A program made the position numbers and the translations under genes. Shown one piece after another: positions 1 through 6,885 of a DNA stretch of 18,829 nt; position 1 is the first letter of the stretch; every line of letters starts with the position of its first letter. Origin of the DNA: DATJMJ01 sp035503975 (GTDB taxonomy: Bacteria; Actinomycetota; Acidimicrobiia; Acidimicrobiales; Palsa-688); NCBI GenBank assembly GCA_035503975.1, contig DATJST010000084.1, positions 1-18,829 of the forward strand, written 5' to 3'. The notes below the pieces were generated by a model. It was not told the origin of the DNA, made no database searches, and was given only the letters and a program-made list of their open reading frames with translations.

Positions 1-657
1 ATCGGGATCGGGATCGGGCACCTCGTGGGGCCTGTCCCAGGACCGGACGGGCAGTTGGTCCCCTATGCCGCGTTCGTGGCACCAGGCCTGCTTGCCGTGA
101 GCGCCATGAACGGCGCCGTCTACGAGTGCACGACATGGATCTTCGCCAAGATCCACTGGACCAAGCTCTATTCCGCCGTCATTGCCACCCCGCTCTCCCC
201 GGGCGACATCGCCACCGCGGAGATCGGCTTCGCCGTTTCGCGTTGCCTTGTGTACAGCGTCGCCTTCCTCGCCGCCATGACGGCGATGGGGGACACGCGG
301 TCGTGGTGGGCGCTGGCTACGGTCCCCGTCGCCACCCTCATCGGCGCCGCCTTCGCCGCCACCGGGTTCGCCGGGAGTTGCTTCATGCGCTCGTGGACCG
401 ATTTCGACAAGGTTCAGCTGGCCATCGTGCCGCTCTTTTTGTTCTCGGCCACCTTTTACCCCCTTTCCGAGCTGCCGCGTGGGCTCCAGCTGGTAGTCGA
501 GGTGCTGCCGCTTTACCCAGGAGTCGCATTGTGCCGTGAGTTGTCCCTTGGCCAGCTATCGCCAGGAGCCATCGGCCAAGTCGCCTACCTCGTGGCCATG
601 ACGGCGGTCGCTGTGGCTGTGGGGCAAAGGCGGGTCACGCGCCTACTGACGCCATAG
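1..657 (+). CDS. ABC-2 type exporter permease, 5'-truncated by the window edge
   Basis: This is the membrane-spanning subunit of an ABC-2 (DrrB/NodJ-like) export system, which would work with a separate ATPase to move a lipid, polysaccharide or drug-like substrate out of the cell. The frame is open from base 1 to the TAG at 655-657, so the true start lies upstream. A GTG at 25 is in frame but has no convincing ribosome site, and the residues before it fit the family. The motif VAPGLLAVSAMNGAVYE, followed by KLYSAVIATPLSPGDI, is characteristic of this permease family, and at least four hydrophobic segments follow. The C-terminal PLYPGVALCREL stretch, where the last loop leads into the final helix, also fits. 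The ATPase partner must lie upstream, outside the window. It is separated from the next gene by a long leader, so it is probably not part of the sugar operon. The family call is firm; the substrate is unknown. Confidence 0.85.
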   Translation: MGIGIGHLVGPVPGPDGQLVPYAAFVAPGLLAVSAMNGAVYECTTWIFAKIHWTKLYSAVIATPLSPGDIATAEIGFAVSRCLVYSVAFLAAMTAMGDTRSWWALATVPVATLIGAAFAATGFAGSCFMRSWTDFDKVQLAIVPLFLFSATFYPLSELPRGLQLVVEVLPLYPGVALCRELSLGQLSPGAIGQVAYLVAMTAVAVAVGQRRVTRLLTP

Positions 658-680
658 AAGGGTAGAAGAGGTTGTGAGGC

Positions 681-806
681 GCGCCACACTTTCGCCGGGC
701 GGGCCGCACAACCTAGCGCGCTCAACGCTCCGGCGCTCCAGCGCTACGCCGCTCCGGCGTGCTTGCTCGGCCCCACCGGCAAAAAGAAAATCCGCCCGTG
801 TGGCGC
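681..806. repeat. Long-range inverted repeat in the leader region
   Basis: GCGCCACAC at 681-689 is matched by its exact reverse complement GTGTGGCGC at 798-806. Immediately inside, CGGGCGG at 696-702 pairs with CCGCCCG at 792-798, leaving a small bulge. The loop is rich in repeated GCTCCGGCG-like words and contains an A-rich run at 781-790. The stretch lies between the ABC-2 permease stop and the promoter of the importer operon and carries no convincing coding frame. It could be a transcription end for the upstream gene, a structured RNA, or remnant repeat DNA; the sequence alone does not decide. Confidence 0.45.
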
Positions 807-844
807 CGGCCGCGCAACACATAAGTGCAGGTCAGACCCGTTTC

Positions 845-872
845 TTGAGACTTGCACTAAGTTGAGTATACT
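845..872 (+). promoter_or_regulatory. Sigma70-type promoter of the importer operon
   Basis: TTGAGA at 845-850 and TATACT at 867-872 are separated by 16 nt, a close match to a housekeeping promoter. It is the best such match seen in this GC-rich window. A start near 879 would give a leader of about 143 nt before the binding-protein ATG at 1022. The leader contains a short hairpin (TGGCG at 912-916 with CGCCA at 930-934) and ends in a strong ribosome site. Confidence 0.6.
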
Positions 873-877
873 TGACT
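860..877. promoter_or_regulatory. Putative operator palindrome over the -10 box
   Basis: AGTTGAGTATACTTGACT is an imperfect palindrome in which seven of nine positions in each half match, centred on AGTATACT. It covers the -10 hexamer of the importer promoter, the place where a repressor would block RNA polymerase. The ROK-family regulator in the window is one candidate ligand, but this link is inference. Confidence 0.4.
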
Positions 878-1021
878 CGTACTCAGGCCACCGCTACGCT
901 CGCAGGCCGGGTGGCGCACCACCACCTCCCGCCAGCTGCGGTGCCCGGGGGGGCTCCAACCCTCCGCGCGGGCGAACCTGGGACCGAGCTAACGAAATGG
1001 AAAGAGGAGGAACAAAAGGTA

Positions 1022-2692
1022 ATGAGGAAAACCATTGCCGTGCTCACGAGCAGCGCGGCGGTTTCGCTTGGGCTCGCCTTGGGGCCGGCGGCCAACGCGG
1101 TTGCTGCACCTTCGGTGCACTATGGGGGCGATCTGCACGTAGTCATGCCGTGGGTCACCATCCCCGACAACTTCAACCCGCTCAACCCCGGCACTAACGG
1201 GTCAACCGCTGGCGGCACCGGCAGCGCCATCTACGAGCCGCTGATGTACGCCAACAACTACACCGGCACGATCACACCGATGCTGGCGACGGCCTATAAG
1301 TGGAACGCGTCCGGCACCGGCCTGACCCTAACGATCCGCTCCGACGTCAAGTGGAGCAACGGCTCGCCCTTCTCGGCCTCAGACGTGGCCTTCACGTTCA
1401 ACTACCTGAAGCAGTACCCGGCGCTCGATACCAACTCGCTATGGAAGACCCAGGGCCTGACCTCGGCCAAGGCCACCAACGCGACCACGGTCGTGCTCAC
1501 CTTCTCCCATCCCAACGTGGTCGTGCTGCCCTACGTCCTTGGGCAGCTGATCGTGCCCAAGTCACTGTGGGCGAAGGTCACCAACCCGGTCACCTACACC
1601 AACCCAAAGCCGGTGGGCACGGGCCCCTTCCTGCTCCAGTCCTACAGCCCGACCCAGGTAAATTACAAGAAGAACCCTGATTATTGGATGTCGGGGCGGC
1701 CCTACATCGGCGGCATCACCATGACCGCGGTGAAGTCCAACGACACCGCTGAGCTGCTACTGCTCAACGGCGATGCGGCCTACACCTACGACGCCATCAC
1801 CGACCCCAACGCGACGTACGTCTCGGCCAGCCCGTCGACCAACAAGTACTGGTGGCCGGTCGTCGCCCTCAACTTCTTGTACATGAACCTGACCGAGCCC
1901 CCGTTCAACGACGTGCACTTCCGCAAGGCAATTGCCGAGGCGCTCAATGACAACGTGATCGCCCAAAGGGCGTACTACGGGGCCATCCCGCCGGGCAATG
2001 GCCCGGTCGAGACCGGCGTGCCGAACGGGCAGGACGCGGAGTGGGTGCCGTCGTCGCTCAGCGGGCTCGAATGGACCTACAGCCCGAGCGCGGCCCAGCA
2101 GACGCTGACAGCCGCCGGCTACAAGGACGTGAACGGCTCGCTCGAGAACCCGCAGGGCCAGGTCCTAAAGACCTTCAACATCCTGATCGGCTCGGGTTGG
2201 ACGGACTACATCTCGATCGCCCAGACGATCGGCCAGGAGCTGGCGCCGCTAGGCATCCACACCACCATCGACCAGCAGCCCTACAGCACCTATGCCTCAT
2301 CCGAGGACGGGGCTACCTACGACATGGTCGTTTCCTGGAGCAACAACACGCCGTCCCTGTCGCCCTACTACCCGCTGAACGCCCTGTTGGACAGCAACCC
2401 GGACACCGACTGGGAGCGCTACAGCAACGCCGCGGACAGCGCCGCCCTGGCTTCGTTCGCTTCCTCGCCCAGTTTGACGGCCCAGAAGGCGGACATGGCG
2501 ACCATCGAGAAGGACATCCTCACTAATGTCCCGGTGATCGCTCTCACCGGCCGGCCCGACTTCTTCGACTACTCGACCAAGTACTTCACCGGCTGGCCCA
2601 GCGCGAGCGACCCGTACAACTCCGGCGAGGCTCCCGACGCCTTCAGCGGTGGTGCCGAACAGCTGTACTTGAACGTCCACCTGACGAAGTAG
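1022..2692 (+). CDS. Family 5 ABC substrate-binding protein (oligosaccharide/peptide type)
   Basis: This extracellular solute-binding protein delivers substrate to the DppB/DppC-like permeases encoded next. The 556-residue product starts at ATG 1022, which has GAGGAGG 10-16 nt upstream and opens directly into a signal peptide (basic MRK, hydrophobic core, AANAVAA-type cleavage region). An in-frame start at 872 would add 50 unlikely residues. SBP_bac_5 features include AIYEPLMYANNYTG near the mature N-terminus, YKWNASGTGLTLTIRSDVKWSNG, the DVAFTFNYLK segment, and GTGPFLLQSYSP followed by YKKNPDYW. There is no lipobox and no cysteine anywhere, which is odd for a monoderm binding protein that is normally lipid-anchored. 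Family 5 members carry peptides, nickel or beta-linked oligosaccharides; the GH1 glycosidase at the end of the cluster favours a beta-glucoside or cello-oligosaccharide. The family is certain; the substrate is inferred. Confidence 0.9.
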   Translation: MRKTIAVLTSSAAVSLGLALGPAANAVAAPSVHYGGDLHVVMPWVTIPDNFNPLNPGTNGSTAGGTGSAIYEPLMYANNYTGTITPMLATAYKWNASGTGLTLTIRSDVKWSNGSPFSASDVAFTFNYLKQYPALDTNSLWKTQGLTSAKATNATTVVLTFSHPNVVVLPYVLGQLIVPKSLWAKVTNPVTYTNPKPVGTGPFLLQSYSPTQVNYKKNPDYWMSGRPYIGGITMTAVKSNDTAELLLLNGDAAYTYDAITDPNATYVSASPSTNKYWWPVVALNFLYMNLTEPPFNDVHFRKAIAEALNDNVIAQRAYYGAIPPGNGPVETGVPNGQDAEWVPSSLSGLEWTYSPSAAQQTLTAAGYKDVNGSLENPQGQVLKTFNILIGSGWTDYISIAQTIGQELAPLGIHTTIDQQPYSTYASSEDGATYDMVVSWSNNTPSLSPYYPLNALLDSNPDTDWERYSNAADSAALASFASSPSLTAQKADMATIEKDILTNVPVIALTGRPDFFDYSTKYFTGWPSASDPYNSGEAPDAFSGGAEQLYLNVHLTK

Positions 2693-2732
2693 TCGCGGTT
2701 GTGCTGGTCCAACACGACATGAGATAGGTGAA

Positions 2733-2766
2733 GGTGAGGGCCCACCCCCGGCGGTGGGCCCTCGCC
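2733..2766 (+). terminator. Strong hairpin between binding-protein and permease genes
   Basis: GAGGGCCCACC at 2736-2746 pairs perfectly with GGTGGGCCCTC at 2753-2763 around a 6-nt loop, and the stem extends outward through one G-U pair to 2733/2766. No real U-run follows (GTTCAAG). It begins about 40 nt after the binding-protein stop. In many sugar ABC operons such a hairpin causes partial termination or protects the upstream mRNA, so that the binding protein is made in excess over the membrane parts. Full termination is less likely, because no promoter is obvious before the permease gene. Confidence 0.65.
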
Positions 2767-2794
2767 GTTCAAGCCGGCAGGGTGTTGCAGGCTT

Positions 2795-2840
2795 GCGGCC
2801 AGTGGTGCGGCCAGTGACGAAGGGCGGCCAGTGACGAAGG
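2795..2840 (+). repeat. Short tandem repeat ahead of the first permease
   Basis: The 17-nt unit GCGGCCAGTGACGAAGG occurs twice head to tail at 2807-2823 and 2824-2840, preceded by a partial copy (GCGGCCAGTG) at 2795-2804. The last copy ends in GAAGG just before GCAGG and the TTG start of the permease, so the duplication has also duplicated a ribosome-site-like purine stretch. It looks like recent slippage or unequal exchange. Confidence 0.85.
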
Positions 2841-2850
2841 GCAGGTTGGA

Positions 2851-3822
2851 TTGCGCTACATACTGAGACGGCTGGGGTTGTTCGTCCTTACTGTCTGGAT
2901 CGCCCTCACTGCCAACTTCGCCTTGCCCCGATTGATGCCGGGCAACCCGGTCGAGGCCAAGCTCGCCGAAATGCACGGCAACTTCGGGCCCGGGGCGTAC
3001 CAGGCCTTTGCGGCCGAGTTCGGCATAAATACGAAGCAAAGCGGGCTCAGCCAGTACTTCACCTACCTCGGGCATACCGCCTCGGGCAACTTGGGCAGGT
3101 CCTTCTTCTTCTATCCCGAAAAGGTGAGCACTCTGATAGGCGACTTCCTGCCTTGGACCCTCGGCCTGGTCGGGGTCTGCACTGTCTTGTCGTTTGTGAT
3201 CGGGACGTTCCTCGGGGCGGTTTCCGCCTGGCGGCGGGGCAAGGTCGCTGACAGCGTGCTGGTGCCGAGCGGCGTGATGCTGAGCGCCATGCCGGCGTTC
3301 TGGATCGGGTTACTTGCCGTCTACTTCCTTGGCTACGAGCTGAAATGGTTCCCGATCGCAGGCGCCGGGGTGACCGCCGTCAGCGGCTTTTGGAACATCA
3401 TCTACCACGCCACGCTGCCCGGGATCGTCCTCACCCTGACATCTCTTGGCAGTTACGTCATCTTGATGCGCAACACCACCATCACCGTGCTCAACGACGA
3501 CTTTGTGAAGTTCGCCCGCGCCAAGGGCCTCCCCGAGCGCGTGATCGCCTTCAAGTACGCCGCTCGCAACGCGATCCTGCCCAACTTCACCAGCTTTGCC
3601 CTGGCCATCGGTTTCGTCGTGAGCGGCGCCGTAGCCATCGAATACGTGTTTGATTACAACGGCGTCGGCTACCTCTTGGTCGTCGCCGTACAAAACCTGG
3701 ACTACCCGCTCATACAGGGCCTCTTCCTAGTGATCACGCTCGGCGTCCTGTTCACGATCTTCATCGCCGACCTGCTCTACATCTTCTTGGACCCCCGCAT
3801 CCGGGTGGCGTCACGCTCGTGA
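2851..3822 (+). CDS. Opp/Dpp-type ABC importer permease, DppB-like
   Basis: This is the first of two inner-membrane permeases that form the translocation pore for the substrate delivered by the upstream binding protein. The TTG start at 2851 gives (M)RYILRRLGLFVLTVWIAL, the standard DppB/OppB opening, with an AAGGGCAGG purine stretch just upstream. The 323 residues match the usual family length. Visible features are the first helix, the LPRLMPGNP loop after it, five further hydrophobic segments, and the cytoplasmic EAA loop DFVKFARAKGLPERVIAFKYA that contacts the ATPases, followed by ARNAILP. The TTG start may limit its translation relative to the binding protein. Its last four bases overlap the next gene, so the two are almost certainly translationally coupled. 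The call is firm at family level. Confidence 0.92.
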   Translation: MRYILRRLGLFVLTVWIALTANFALPRLMPGNPVEAKLAEMHGNFGPGAYQAFAAEFGINTKQSGLSQYFTYLGHTASGNLGRSFFFYPEKVSTLIGDFLPWTLGLVGVCTVLSFVIGTFLGAVSAWRRGKVADSVLVPSGVMLSAMPAFWIGLLAVYFLGYELKWFPIAGAGVTAVSGFWNIIYHATLPGIVLTLTSLGSYVILMRNTTITVLNDDFVKFARAKGLPERVIAFKYAARNAILPNFTSFALAIGFVVSGAVAIEYVFDYNGVGYLLVVAVQNLDYPLIQGLFLVITLGVLFTIFIADLLYIFLDPRIRVASRS

Positions 3823-4643
3823 ACGCCTTCCTGCACAACCGGCGGGCCATGGCGGGCTTGGCGATACTGGCCTTCTTCTCGCTCCTGGCGATATTCGCCC
3901 CCCTGATCGTGCCGTACTCGCCGAACGACGTCTTCAGCCCCTTCCTGCCCAAGAGCTCGCAGCACCTGCTGGGCACGACCATCACTGGGCTCGACCTGTT
4001 CTCCCAAATTGTCTACGGCGTCAGGGACACTTTGCTGATCGGGGTGCTGACGGGCGCCTTTATATCGGTAGTACAGCTGTTCATGGGGGTGTTCTCGGGC
4101 TACGTCGGTGGCGCCGTCGACGGGGTGCTGTCCACGATCACCAACGTTTTCCTCGTGCTGCCGGGCCTGCCCCTGCTCATCATCATCACCGCCTACTTCA
4201 CCCAGAAGACCGACCCGGTGATCATCGGCGTCCTCGTCCTCACCGGCTGGGCCTGGGGGGCACGGGTGCTGCGCGCCCAGGCGATCTCGCTCCGGGACCG
4301 CCCCTTCGTCGAAGCGGCGCGCATGTCCGGCGAAAGGAGCTGGCGGATAGTCGTGTTCAACGTGGTGCCCAACATGTTCGGCATCCTCGTAGCCAACTTT
4401 TTCGGTGCCGCCTTGTTCGCTGTGCTGTTCTTTTCGTTCCTCCAGTTCCTCGGGCTCGGCAACATCAACGAGGTCTCTTGGGGCACGATGCTCTACGTAG
4501 GCCAGAACAACTTTGCGCTCCAGGCGCACGAGTACCTCTACACAGTGTTGCCGGGCCTGTGCATCTTGTTGTTGGGCACGTCGTTCGGCCTATTGAACTT
4601 CGCCGTGGACGAAGTTGCCGACCCGCGCCTGCGGAGGAACTGA
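3819..4643 (+). CDS. Opp/Dpp-type ABC importer permease, DppC-like
   Basis: This is the second pore-forming permease, partner of the DppB-like protein. The GTG start at 3819 shares a GTGA overlap with the stop of the preceding gene, a classic coupling arrangement. The 274-residue product opens with the short NAFLHNRRAMAGLAILAFFS segment typical of DppC/OppC, followed by a first helix and a periplasmic loop carrying the LGTTITGLDLFSQIVYG motif, which in the family reads LGTDxxGRD. The EAA loop is RPFVEAARMSGERSWRIVVF. The C-terminal DEVADPRLRRN matches the family signature (vDPR). At 274 residues it is slightly short but complete. Only one base separates its stop from the next GTG. The second permease role is certain; substrate choice cannot be read from it. 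Confidence 0.92.
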   Translation: MNAFLHNRRAMAGLAILAFFSLLAIFAPLIVPYSPNDVFSPFLPKSSQHLLGTTITGLDLFSQIVYGVRDTLLIGVLTGAFISVVQLFMGVFSGYVGGAVDGVLSTITNVFLVLPGLPLLIIITAYFTQKTDPVIIGVLVLTGWAWGARVLRAQAISLRDRPFVEAARMSGERSWRIVVFNVVPNMFGILVANFFGAALFAVLFFSFLQFLGLGNINEVSWGTMLYVGQNNFALQAHEYLYTVLPGLCILLLGTSFGLLNFAVDEVADPRLRRN

Positions 4644-4644
4644 C

Positions 4645-5670
4645 GTGCCGGCGAGCACCCCGGCGCCCGCGGCCCCGGCCATGGCCGGGAGCGGGGAACT
4701 GCTCGAGATCAGGGAGCTTCACGTCGGTTACGGTTGGGACGCCGCGCACATCACCCCTATAGTCCGGGGCGTCAGCCTGAGCGTCGGGCAGGGCCAAGTC
4801 GTCGGCGTCGCAGGCGAGTCGGGGTGCGGCAAGACCACGCTCGCTCTGGCCGCAGCCCGTATGCTCGACCTGCCGGGCCGGGTCACAGGCGGGGAGATCC
4901 TGTTCCAGGGCCGGGACTTGTCGCGCATGTCGGGCTCGCAGCTGCGTGAGATCCACCTGGCCCAGATCGCCATGGTCTTCCAGGCATCGATGAACGTGTT
5001 CAACCCGGTGGCCCGGCTGCGCAGCCAGTTCGTAGATGGCATGAAGGCGCACGGGGTCAGCGAGGCGCAGGCCGTCGCGACCGCCAAGGACATGTTCGAC
5101 CGGGTCAAGCTCCCGCGCCGGTTCCTGGACGCCTACCCCCACCAGTTGAGCGGCGGTATGCGCCAGCGGGCCGTGATCGCATTGTGCCTTTCGCTGCGGC
5201 CGAGGTTGCTGTTCCTCGACGAACCCACCACGGCCCTCGACGTCGTGGTGCAGCGCTCGATCCTGCAGATGCTCAACGAGCTGCGCGCCGACCTCGGCTT
5301 CGGAGTCGTTTTCATCACCCACGACCTTTCGCTGCTGGTCGAGATCGCGGACAAGATCGCCATTATGTACGCGGGCGAGATCGTCGAAGAGGCGCCCGCC
5401 AAGCAGTTGTACGAGCACCCCGCGCACCCCTACACATCGGCGCTGATGAACGCCTTCCCGCCCGTGGGGGCCACCCGTACCCGTATGGAAGGCCTGCCTG
5501 GCCAGCCCCCGGACCTGCGCATGCTCCCCCCGGGCTGCCCCTTTTCACCGAGGTGCCCGAAAATGATCGCGGGCACGTGCGACCATGTACCCCCGCCCGA
5601 GGTCCGCCTCGGTGAGGCGCACCGGGCCCTTTGCCACCTTTTCAGCGAAAGAGAGGCCCGCGTTGGTTAG
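4645..5670 (+). CDS. Opp/Dpp-type ABC importer ATPase, DppD-like
   Basis: This is one of the two cytoplasmic ATPases that power the importer. The start chosen is GTG 4645, seven bases after GGAGG; an ATG at 4681 is possible, and an in-frame ATG at 4615 lies inside the previous gene. From GTG the protein is 341 residues. It shows Walker A GESGCGKTT (about 57-65), a Q-loop Gln (about 113), the signature LSGGMRQR (from about 168), Walker B LLFLDEP (about 188-194) and an H-loop His (about 226). The C-terminus is the oligopeptide-transporter extension with GCPFSPRCPK and two further Cys, a four-cysteine pattern shared by DppD/OppD proteins. The N-terminus has an Ala/Pro-rich tail before the ABC fold. 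All catalytic motifs are intact, so it should be active. Its end overlaps the next gene by eight bases. Confidence 0.92.
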   Translation: MPASTPAPAAPAMAGSGELLEIRELHVGYGWDAAHITPIVRGVSLSVGQGQVVGVAGESGCGKTTLALAAARMLDLPGRVTGGEILFQGRDLSRMSGSQLREIHLAQIAMVFQASMNVFNPVARLRSQFVDGMKAHGVSEAQAVATAKDMFDRVKLPRRFLDAYPHQLSGGMRQRAVIALCLSLRPRLLFLDEPTTALDVVVQRSILQMLNELRADLGFGVVFITHDLSLLVEIADKIAIMYAGEIVEEAPAKQLYEHPAHPYTSALMNAFPPVGATRTRMEGLPGQPPDLRMLPPGCPFSPRCPKMIAGTCDHVPPPEVRLGEAHRALCHLFSEREARVG

Positions 5671-6766
5671 CACCCTGGGGACGCCAGGGCAGACCGCGGC
5701 CACGGGGCCGGCGACCGCGCCCGCACTCGAGGTCCACGGGCTCACCAAGGAGTACAACGTCGGCAAGTTCGGGCGCAGCAGGATCGTGCACGCGCTGAGC
5801 GACGTCGACCTCACGGTCGCCCGGGGCGAGATCTTGGGACTGGTGGGCGAATCAGGCTCGGGAAAGACAACCTTCGCCCGCACAGTGGCATTGCTCGAAC
5901 GCCCGACCGCGGGCGCGATCGCCATCAATGGGGTGGCGGCCTGGCCGCCCAAGCCGAGCGGGTTGTCGAAGGTCCTGAGCGGGGTCGGCGCCGGGCTGGC
6001 GCGCACCCTGAAGTTGCCTGCCAGGGCCCGCAACCGGGTCACCCAGGCGCAGTTGCGCGCCCACCGCCGCCAGGTGCAGATGATCTTCCAGGACCCGTAC
6101 ACTTCACTGGACCCGCTCCACAAGGTCCGTTACGCCGTCAAGCGGCCCATGCGGACCTTCGGCTCGGTGCCGCCCAAGGCGCAGGACGCGGCCATGGACC
6201 AGATCATGACCGAGGTCGGCTTGGTGCCTCCGTCAGACTTCATGAACCGCTACCCCTACCAGCTGTCGGGTGGCCAACGCCAGCGGGTCGGGGTGGCCAG
6301 GGCGCTCGCCGCCGGGCCGACGCTCATACTGGCCGACGAGCCCACCTCGATGCTCGACGTCTCCATCCGGCTCAACATCATGAACCTGCTGCTCGACTTG
6401 CAGCAGAGCCAGCGGCTCTCGCTCGTGTTCGTCACCCACGACCTGGCGGGTGCTTCGTACATGAGCGACCGGGTCGCGATCATGTACGCCGGCCACTTGG
6501 TTGAGGTGGGCCCAACCGAAGGGGTGATGGGTGAGCCGCGGCACCCCTACACCCAGCTGCTGCGCCGCGCGGCGCCGGACCCCGCGAGCAATTTCGGCCG
6601 CGACGCGCCGTTCGAGGCCCGCGGCGACCCGCCCGACCTGACCACACTGCCACCAGGTTGCCCCTTCGCTCCCCGCTGCCCCCAAGCCCGCAGCGAGTGC
6701 CGCGCCGCCCTGCCGGCGTGGCGCTCGGTCGGCCCCAACCACGAGGTCCGCTGTGTCCTTTATTGA
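5663..6766 (+). CDS. Opp/Dpp-type ABC importer ATPase, DppF-like, with an insertion
   Basis: This is the second ATPase of the importer, expected to pair with the DppD-like subunit. The TTG start at 5663 is preferred: GAGAGG lies about seven bases upstream and the ABC fold begins soon after. The frame is open back to an ATG at 5585, but that would overlap the previous gene by 86 bases. From TTG the protein is 367 residues. Motifs are Walker A GESGSGKTT (about 62-70), Q-loop FQDPYTSLDP (Gln about 143), signature LSGGQRQR (about 201) and Walker B LILADEP (about 221-227). The C-terminal extension again carries four Cys (GCPFAPRCPQ, EC, RC). Unusually, about 30-35 extra residues rich in Gly, Leu, Arg and Lys sit between Walker A and the Q-loop, where DppF/OppF proteins normally have a short segment. 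It keeps the reading frame and all motifs, so it is probably a genuine lineage feature. Confidence 0.9.
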   Translation: MVSTLGTPGQTAATGPATAPALEVHGLTKEYNVGKFGRSRIVHALSDVDLTVARGEILGLVGESGSGKTTFARTVALLERPTAGAIAINGVAAWPPKPSGLSKVLSGVGAGLARTLKLPARARNRVTQAQLRAHRRQVQMIFQDPYTSLDPLHKVRYAVKRPMRTFGSVPPKAQDAAMDQIMTEVGLVPPSDFMNRYPYQLSGGQRQRVGVARALAAGPTLILADEPTSMLDVSIRLNIMNLLLDLQQSQRLSLVFVTHDLAGASYMSDRVAIMYAGHLVEVGPTEGVMGEPRHPYTQLLRRAAPDPASNFGRDAPFEARGDPPDLTTLPPGCPFAPRCPQARSECRAALPAWRSVGPNHEVRCVLY

Positions 6767-6885
6767 CCACCGGGCCGGCCCCGGGCGACGCTGCCGGGAT
6801 GGTCGCGAACCCTATGAGCTCCTGGCGAGGCTACTAAGCGGCTCGGACGCATTTTATTTTCGGCAACATTTACTAGGAGGTCGAC
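6767..6885 (+). promoter_or_regulatory. Intergenic leader of the GH1 gene
   Basis: These 119 bases separate the last transporter gene from the glycosidase. A small GC hairpin (CCGGG...CCCGG near 6770-6784) follows the ATPase stop and could weaken read-through. An unusually AT-rich stretch (ATTTTATTTT, from 6850) lies ahead of a consensus AGGAGG ribosome site. I see no convincing -35/-10 pair, so the glycosidase may be read from the transporter promoter, from its own weak promoter, or both. Confidence 0.35.

Noticed and set aside
856..861. ACTAAG occurs upstream of the binding-protein gene, of the GH1 gene (6833-6838) and, reversed, of the ROK gene (15929-15934), suggesting a shared regulator site.
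   Set aside because: The hexamer also appears at 12746-12751 outside such positions, and flanking bases are not conserved between the copies; too short to claim.
872..1021. N-terminal extension of the binding protein from an ATG at 872.
   Set aside because: The extension overlaps the promoter -10, is not signal-like, and ATG 1022 has a strong ribosome site and a proper signal peptide.
2411..2424. TGGGAGCGCTACAG resembles the actinobacterial CebR operator TGGGAGCGCTCCCA (11 of 14 positions).
   Set aside because: It lies deep inside the binding-protein coding sequence (residues WERY), only one half is perfect, and no LacI-type regulator is present; probably chance.
3777..4529. A 250-residue minus-strand frame antisense to the DppC-like gene.
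   Set aside because: It is rich in Glu, His and Arg with no motif, as expected from the complement of membrane-protein codons.
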